From: an uncultured Bacilli bacterium
Lineage (GTDB): Bacteria; Bacillota_I; Bacilli_A; RF39; UBA660
Assembly (NCBI GenBank): GCA_934090775.1
Contig: CAKOKF010000034.1
Span: 1 to 11,594 of the forward strand
Length of the DNA stretch: 11,594 nt
Direction: 5' to 3'
Below the pieces are notes generated by a model, which searched no databases, had not been told where the DNA came from, and was given only the letters and a program-made list of their open reading frames with translations. A program made the translations under genes and the position numbers. How positions within the stretch are numbered: the first letter of the stretch is position 1; each line of letters opens with the position of its first letter. Shown here piece by piece: positions 8,199 to 11,594 of the stretch.

Positions 8199-8967
8199 CG
8201 TTTACTACCTTAATTTCTTTTAACTCATTATTAATGTTAACTGTAAATTTTAAATTTAATACATCCTCACTAACAACTTTTCCCGTTCCATATTCAGTTT
8301 CTACTATTTTGCCAATCCCAGGTAACTGCTTACGACACTCAGTATAATTATCATTTTCATAAGTTAAGCAACACATTAAACGGCCACAAGCACCATTTAT
8401 TTTAGAAGGATTTAATGCAATACCTTGATTTTTAGCCATATTCATACTAATAGAATCTAACTTATCTAGAAAACTTGTACAACATAAACGTCTCCCACAA
8501 GGACCAATCCCATCAATTAATTTAGCCTTATCTCTTGCCCCAATTTGTCTTAATTCAACTCGTACTCTATACTTACCAGCAATATCTTTAGCCAATTCTC
8601 TAAAATCAACTCTTTCATCAGCTACAAACTGATATAATAAATGTTTATTATCCAAAGTTAAATCAGCACTTATAAAAGTCATAGTTAATTTCAAACGATT
8701 AGCTTCACGTTTAGCAAACCTAAGCATATCTTCACTTTGACGTAAATTCTTCAAGTAATTATTATAATCTCTATTATTTGCTTTCCTTATTATATATATA
8801 TCATTTATTTCATCACTAACGTTATTAATAACATTATCAATTTTTCCGTATTGTTCGCCTCTATTAGTCTTAACTACAACGTAATCACCAACTAAATATT
8901 TTCCAGAATTAGACAAGGCACTAATACTTTTTTTATCTTCAATTAAAATTTTATAAATTTCATTCAT
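8179..8967 (-). CDS. ricT: RicT (YaaT), PSP1-domain iron-sulfur protein of the RNase Y-associated complex
   Basis: In B. subtilis RicT (YaaT) works with RicA and RicF as an Fe-S complex that steers RNase Y cleavage of mRNA and affects biofilm, competence and sporulation. The 262-aa product has the N-terminal GDYVVVKTNRGEQYGKI region (27-43), the PSP1 domain (about 60-145), and the diagnostic Cys-rich segment GIGPCGRRLCC (153-163) and GACGRLMCC (192-200), with a further Cys211. These give the conserved cysteines for cluster binding. The ATG overlaps the holB stop by 8 nt and has a strong GAGG at 7 nt spacing. The neighbourhood after holB matches B. subtilis. No ricA or ricF gene is in this window. 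Confidence 0.95.
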   Translation of the reverse strand: MNEIYKILIEDKKSISALSNSGKYLVGDYVVVKTNRGEQYGKIDNVINNVSDEINDIYIIRKANNRDYNNYLKNLRQSEDMLRFAKREANRLKLTMTFISADLTLDNKHLLYQFVADERVDFRELAKDIAGKYRVRVELRQIGARDKAKLIDGIGPCGRRLCCTSFLDKLDSISMNMAKNQGIALNPSKINGACGRLMCCLTYENDNYTECRKQLPGIGKIVETEYGTGKVVSEDVLNLKFTVNINNELKEIKVVNDGNRIK

Positions 8968-9778
8968 TTAATTTCCTCATCTCTATAACAAAATAATCTA
9001 ATAGTAATTCTAAATTAACATTTTGTTTAATCATAATTAAAACTTTTCGAACAATTTCAATTTGCATATTATATTTTTTTAAGTTTTTATCCACAAAATT
9101 ATTTCCCGGGAAATAATTTTCTCTAATTTTTTTCATTAATTGATGTAAAATTTCAATAAATAAATTATTTATATCTTGTCTAGTTGTCAATGTACTCAAA
9201 ATTAATGCTTTATTTATTAAATATGAATTATCATTTCCTATTTGGTCTAAATATTCTACCGCGATTAACTTAATAGTTTCATTATTTTCATTTGTATCCT
9301 CATAAATAAATTTTACATTTTGACATCTACTAATTATCGTATCTAACATTTTTTCTTTATTAGTAGTTATTAGAAACCCAATTATATGATCAGTTGGTTC
9401 TTCTAAAAATTTAAGTATGCTATTAGCAGATGAAGCATTCATTAATTCAGCATTCAAAATAATATAAGTATTATATTTTGAATATACTGGTTTCATACTA
9501 TATTTATCCTGTAATTCTTGCAGTTGATTTTTCTTAATACTCATACCGTCCGGTTCAATAATAGTTAAGCTTGGTAAATTATTCAAATCTATTAGCTTAC
9601 ACAAATTACATTCATTACAGTTCTCATTATAATTATGTGGACAATTAATATATTTTACAAATAATTTAATATCATCTAAACATAAATCAATATTATTTGT
9701 TTCAACTAAAAAAGCATGAGATAGTCTTCCAATCTCATATTTATCAATCAAATTTTGTATCATTCTTAAACTACTCAT
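8960..9778 (-). CDS. holB: DNA polymerase III delta' subunit
   Basis: HolB is the delta' subunit of the clamp loader, which opens and loads the beta sliding clamp together with DnaX and delta. The 272-aa product starts RMIQNLIDKYEIGRLSHAFL and has the zinc-binding cysteines Cys46, Cys54, Cys57 and Cys60, the SANSILKFLEEP motif (117-128) and IISRCQ (148-153). It is shorter than the usual 310-330 aa, mainly in the C-terminal domain. Residues 221-231, NYFPGNNFVDK, are encoded by a composite Noc-site/DnaA-box repeat shared with dnaX. The start has GGAG at 7 nt spacing. It lies 17 nt after the bofA-like gene; tmk, which precedes holB in many Bacillota, is not there. Confidence 0.94.
   Translation of the reverse strand: MSSLRMIQNLIDKYEIGRLSHAFLVETNNIDLCLDDIKLFVKYINCPHNYNENCNECNLCKLIDLNNLPSLTIIEPDGMSIKKNQLQELQDKYSMKPVYSKYNTYIILNAELMNASSANSILKFLEEPTDHIIGFLITTNKEKMLDTIISRCQNVKFIYEDTNENNETIKLIAVEYLDQIGNDNSYLINKALILSTLTTRQDINNLFIEILHQLMKKIRENYFPGNNFVDKNLKKYNMQIEIVRKVLIMIKQNVNLELLLDYFVIEMRKLNE
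9084..9119. repeat. 36-bp repeat, copy 1 (within holB)
   Basis: Thirty-six bases identical to 11518-11553. It consists of a short T run, a DnaA box and a 24-bp palindrome, and encodes NYFPGNNFVDK on the minus strand. Identity ends abruptly on both sides (g/t on the left, t/a on the right). Confidence 0.95.
9087..9095 (+). promoter_or_regulatory. DnaA box within holB
   Basis: TTATCCACA, a perfect match to the bacterial DnaA-box consensus, directly abuts the 24-bp Noc-type palindrome starting at 9096. The second copy in dnaX has identical spacing and orientation. A lone 9-mer could be chance; the conserved pairing argues otherwise. DnaA binding here is inferred. Confidence 0.6.
9095..9120. promoter_or_regulatory. 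Noc-binding-site-like palindrome within holB
   Basis: A perfect 26-bp palindrome centred between 9107 and 9108, with the core ATTTCCCGGGAAAT. It is coded through by holB in the frame giving NYFPGNN. It lies 1715 bp from the pth copy and 2434 bp from the dnaX copy. Confidence 0.8.
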
Positions 9779-9795
9779 ACTTCAACTCCATACTA

Positions 9796-9981
9796 CTATA
9801 TTATAAAAAATTTAATTATTATTAAAGATATTATTCCAAATCCTCCTAAAAAGTAAGTTACTAATAAATTAATATAATTAATAGGAATAATTATCCCTAT
9901 ATATTTTAGCATAGTATTTAATCCAAATAATAATAAAAAAGAAAAAATTAATTTTTTTAATATTTTAATAAAGTTATGCAT
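9796..9981 (-). CDS. bofA: Short BofA-family membrane protein
   Basis: BofA in B. subtilis is a membrane inhibitor of the SpoIVFB protease that activates sigma-K. This 61-aa product, with two hydrophobic segments (about 8-25 and 38-58), aligns without gaps to the C-terminal half of BofA as I recall it: FGLN, 13 residues to PIN, then LGG-G. The Asn residues of FGLN and PIN are kept, but the position of BofA Thr64 appears to be Asn. The first membrane segment of the 87-aa B. subtilis protein is missing. The location just after recR is the BofA position in B. subtilis. I chose the ATG at 9979-9981 because GGAG (9993-9996) is 11 nt upstream; the GTG at 9991-9993 overlaps that site. Function in a possibly non-sporulating host is unknown. 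Confidence 0.72.
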   Translation of the reverse strand: MHNFIKILKKLIFSFLLLFGLNTMLKYIGIIIPINYINLLVTYFLGGFGIISLIIIKFFII

Positions 9982-10019
9982 AGATATCACCACTCCAATA
10001 TATGATGCTTAACTTAACT

Positions 10020-10622
10020 TTATGTAATATTCTTTCTTTCACTTAATGCATTTAATAATGTCAATTCATCTAAATAATCAATATCTACTCCCATTGGAAT
10101 ACCGTACGATAGACGTGATATTTTTACATTAGGATATTTTTCTAAAACCTTTTTTAAATATAGGGTAGTCGTTTCTCCTTCAATAGATGGTTTCAAAGCT
10201 ATAATAAGTTCGACTTCTGGCATATTTTTAATTCGCTCAATTAATCCATAAATATTTATATCTTCAGGACCGATATCTTCGATAGGAGAAATTAAACCAT
10301 TCAACACATGATATTTCCCATTAAATTTCCCTGTTTTTTCAAAAGCGAAAACACCTTTATAGTCTTCTAAAACACAAATTATATTATTATCTCTAGCTTC
10401 ACTCGAGCATATTGGACATACTTCCAACTCGGTTAAACAACCACATACTGGACAAGGATGCAACTTCAATTTAGCATTACACATTGCATCCGCAAACGCG
10501 CTAACATCCTCAGTATTAATGTCTAAAAGTGCTAAAGCCATACGCTCCGCACTTTTTTCACCAATACCTGGTAACTTCTTAAAATATTCGATTAAATCCA
10601 TCAATACTTTTGGATAGATCAT
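10020..10622 (-). CDS. recR: Recombination protein RecR
   Basis: RecR, with RecO and RecF, loads RecA onto single-stranded DNA at gaps and stalled forks. The 200-aa product has full family length (about 198). It contains the helix-hairpin-helix LPGIGEKSAERMAL (17-30), a four-cysteine zinc finger (Cys57, Cys60, Cys69, Cys72), a Toprim domain (about 81-175) with ICVLEDYKG and PSIEGETT, and the C-terminal SRLSYGIPMGVDIDYLDELT region. The ATG shares one base with the ybaB stop (TAATG), and no good Shine-Dalgarno precedes it, so translation probably depends on coupling to ybaB. The start MIYP matches the usual N-terminus. Confidence 0.98.
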   Translation of the reverse strand: MIYPKVLMDLIEYFKKLPGIGEKSAERMALALLDINTEDVSAFADAMCNAKLKLHPCPVCGCLTELEVCPICSSEARDNNIICVLEDYKGVFAFEKTGKFNGKYHVLNGLISPIEDIGPEDINIYGLIERIKNMPEVELIIALKPSIEGETTTLYLKKVLEKYPNVKISRLSYGIPMGVDIDYLDELTLLNALSERKNIT

Positions 10623-10915
10623 TAGAATAAACCATTAAACATACTGCCATATTGTCCCATTGCACTTTCCATAGCAGCATCAACTTGTTCCATTGCTTTA
10701 TTAGTTGCGATAACTACCATATCTTGTAAAATATCTAAATCATCAGCAGCAACATTTGAAGAAAATTCTACCTTTTGTAATTCTTTCATACCATTTACAG
10801 TAACAGTAACCAAATCACTAGAACCAACAAAAGTCTTCTTTTCTACTTCTTCTTTCTTTTTCATAATATCTCTTTGCATTCTTTGGGCTTGAGCCATTAA
10901 ATTTTGCATATTCAT
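10622..10915 (-). CDS. ybaB: YbaB/EbfC family nucleoid-associated protein
   Basis: A small DNA-binding protein whose homologues form tweezer-like dimers and are nearly always encoded between dnaX and recR. The 97-aa product begins MNMQNLMAQAQRMQRDIMKKKEEVE, a long helix, followed by a beta sheet region VTVTVNGMKELQKVEF and a second helix ending in a Met/Gly-rich tail GQYGSMFNGLF; each is typical of the family. AAGGAG 9 nt upstream supports the first ATG. It starts 13 nt after the dnaX stop and overlaps recR by one base. Confidence 0.95.
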   Translation of the reverse strand: MNMQNLMAQAQRMQRDIMKKKEEVEKKTFVGSSDLVTVTVNGMKELQKVEFSSNVAADDLDILQDMVVIATNKAMEQVDAAMESAMGQYGSMFNGLF

Positions 10916-10928
10916 AATAAAAATCTCC

Positions 10929-11594
10929 TTATTCTACTTTTTTATAATTATTTCCAAAGATCTCATTAGCAATCTTTTCTAATTCGCTTTTATCTTCTTT
11001 AATAATTATATCATTATCTATTATCTCATATTTATATCCATTTTTGATATTATTTATGTATTTATTTCGCTCTTGTTCCCATTTTTTTGGCGATATAGCG
11101 ACTAAATAATAACTACCATTAAAAAACAAATTAAAATCTTTTTCTAAATATTTAATATTTTGATTAATTAAATCATTAGTAATATCTAAGTTATTTGTTA
11201 CTATTGCATATTTATCCGAAGCAGCCACAATATTAGTATCAGCTAAATAAGATAACATTGCTTTATTAGCATTACTTTCATAGATAACAAAATCATTCCA
11301 CTTACTTTTTAAATTATTTAAAAATTCTTTTTTGGCATTAACAAAAGTATTATTTATTCTAATATCAATATCAAATTCGATATTTTTATTTTTTTCTTGA
11401 ACTTGATTTTCTTGGGAAATAATTGATTGTTCTACTAATGGTGCTGACATTATAGGCTTTTCTTCAGCAGTTTTAATTATAGCGGAGTCCTTTTTACTTT
11501 CAGATAACTTTATTGATTTTTTATCCACAAAATTATTTCCCGGGAAATAATTTATATACTTTAAAAATACAATTTCTAGTAAATCATAATAATT
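10929..11594 (-). CDS. dnaX: DNA polymerase III gamma/tau subunit, C-terminal part (5' end outside window)
   Basis: The frame is open to the right edge and gives the last 221 residues of DnaX, the clamp-loader motor and polymerase-tethering subunit. The first visible residues, YYDLLEIVFLK, match the end of DnaX domain III (LEIxxLK). They are followed by NYFPGNNFVDKK encoded by the composite repeat, a low-complexity Lys/Glu/Gln linker, and a C-terminal tau-type domain with VAASDKYAIVT, AISPKKWEQER and a final ELEKIANEIFGNN helix, as in Bacilli. The ATP-binding N-terminal part is not in the window. Position before ybaB-recR supports the call. The GTG at 11526-11528 is an internal Val, not a start. 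No convincing gamma-generating slippery heptamer is visible in this part. Confidence 0.88.
   Translation of the reverse strand, partial: NYYDLLEIVFLKYINYFPGNNFVDKKSIKLSESKKDSAIIKTAEEKPIMSAPLVEQSIISQENQVQEKNKNIEFDIDIRINNTFVNAKKEFLNNLKSKWNDFVIYESNANKAMLSYLADTNIVAASDKYAIVTNNLDITNDLINQNIKYLEKDFNLFFNGSYYLVAISPKKWEQERNKYINNIKNGYKYEIIDNDIIIKEDKSELEKIANEIFGNNYKKVE
11521..11529 (+). promoter_or_regulatory. DnaA box within dnaX
   Basis: TTATCCACA ends one base before the Noc-type palindrome at 11530, exactly as in holB. Consensus-perfect. Binding by DnaA is inferred. Confidence 0.6.
11530..11553. promoter_or_regulatory. Noc-binding-site-like palindrome within dnaX
   Basis: A perfect 24-bp palindrome centred between 11541 and 11542, with the core ATTTCCCGGGAAAT. 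It is the third copy in the window and is read by dnaX in the NYFPGNN frame. Confidence 0.8.

Larger units (their letters stand above)
11518..11553. repeat. 36-bp repeat, copy 2 (within dnaX)
   Basis: Identical over 36 bases to 9084-9119 in holB, with the same order of T run, DnaA box and palindrome. It encodes NYFPGNNFVDK at the junction of DnaX domain III and the tau linker. Confidence 0.95.

Noticed and set aside
8960..8962. Mycoplasma genetic code (TGA as Trp)
   Set aside because: TGA ends holB and ricT at the expected family C-termini, and Trp residues in the conserved proteins are encoded by TGG.
9991..9993. GTG start giving a 65-aa BofA-like protein
   Set aside because: The only good Shine-Dalgarno (GGAG, 9993-9996) overlaps this codon; the ATG at 9979-9981 is better placed.
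11517..11525. Possible DnaX programmed frameshift at an A6 run (minus strand)
   Set aside because: The run lacks the A-AAA-AAG slippery heptamer context and belongs to the DnaA-box repeat; no stop-hairpin arrangement is visible.
11526..11528. GTG as the start of a separate 199-aa protein
   Set aside because: The frame is open upstream to the window edge and encodes the LLEIVFLK end of DnaX domain III, so this is an internal Val.

Overview
The window is a very AT-rich bacterial segment in which every convincing gene lies on the minus strand. Reading in the direction of transcription (from 11594 down to 1) it starts in a housekeeping block with the gene order dnaX - ybaB - recR - bofA-like - holB - ricT - trmN6 - pth - mfd. 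This is a compressed form of the origin-proximal dnaX-to-mfd region of Bacillus subtilis, so the host is a low-GC Bacillota or a Mycoplasmatota-related Bacilli lineage with a reduced genome. TGA is used as a stop (holB, ricT) and Trp is encoded by TGG, so the code is standard rather than the mycoplasma code. The genes are tightly packed (overlaps of 1, 8 and 20 nt, gaps of about 13-40 nt) and look like one or a few co-transcribed units for DNA polymerase III loading (dnaX, holB), recombination repair (recR, ybaB), transcription-coupled repair (mfd) and RNA/translation maintenance (ricT, trmN6, pth).

A 202-bp intergenic region (3475-3676) separates mfd from an accessory metabolic pair. It holds a nested inverted repeat that may terminate the mfd transcript, followed by an extended -10 promoter and a strong ribosome binding site. 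The pair is a 779-aa fusion of a FucO-type iron alcohol dehydrogenase with a complete FIST sensory module, followed 3 nt later by an aldehyde dehydrogenase that runs off the left edge. Together they could interconvert an aldehyde such as lactaldehyde with its alcohol and its acid. These two genes are visibly less AT-rich than the block upstream, consistent with high expression or a separate origin.

Two things stand out. First, a perfect palindrome whose 14-bp core, ATTTCCCGGGAAAT, equals the published B. subtilis Noc (nucleoid occlusion) binding site occurs three times in about 4.2 kb, inside pth, holB and dnaX, always in the frame that encodes NYFPGNN. In holB and dnaX it directly abuts a perfect DnaA box (TTATCCACA), giving an identical 36-bp composite repeat. 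Second, the dehydrogenase-FIST fusion is an unusual architecture, and its junction carries an internal ribosome-binding-site-like sequence in front of an ATG that would start a stand-alone FIST protein.
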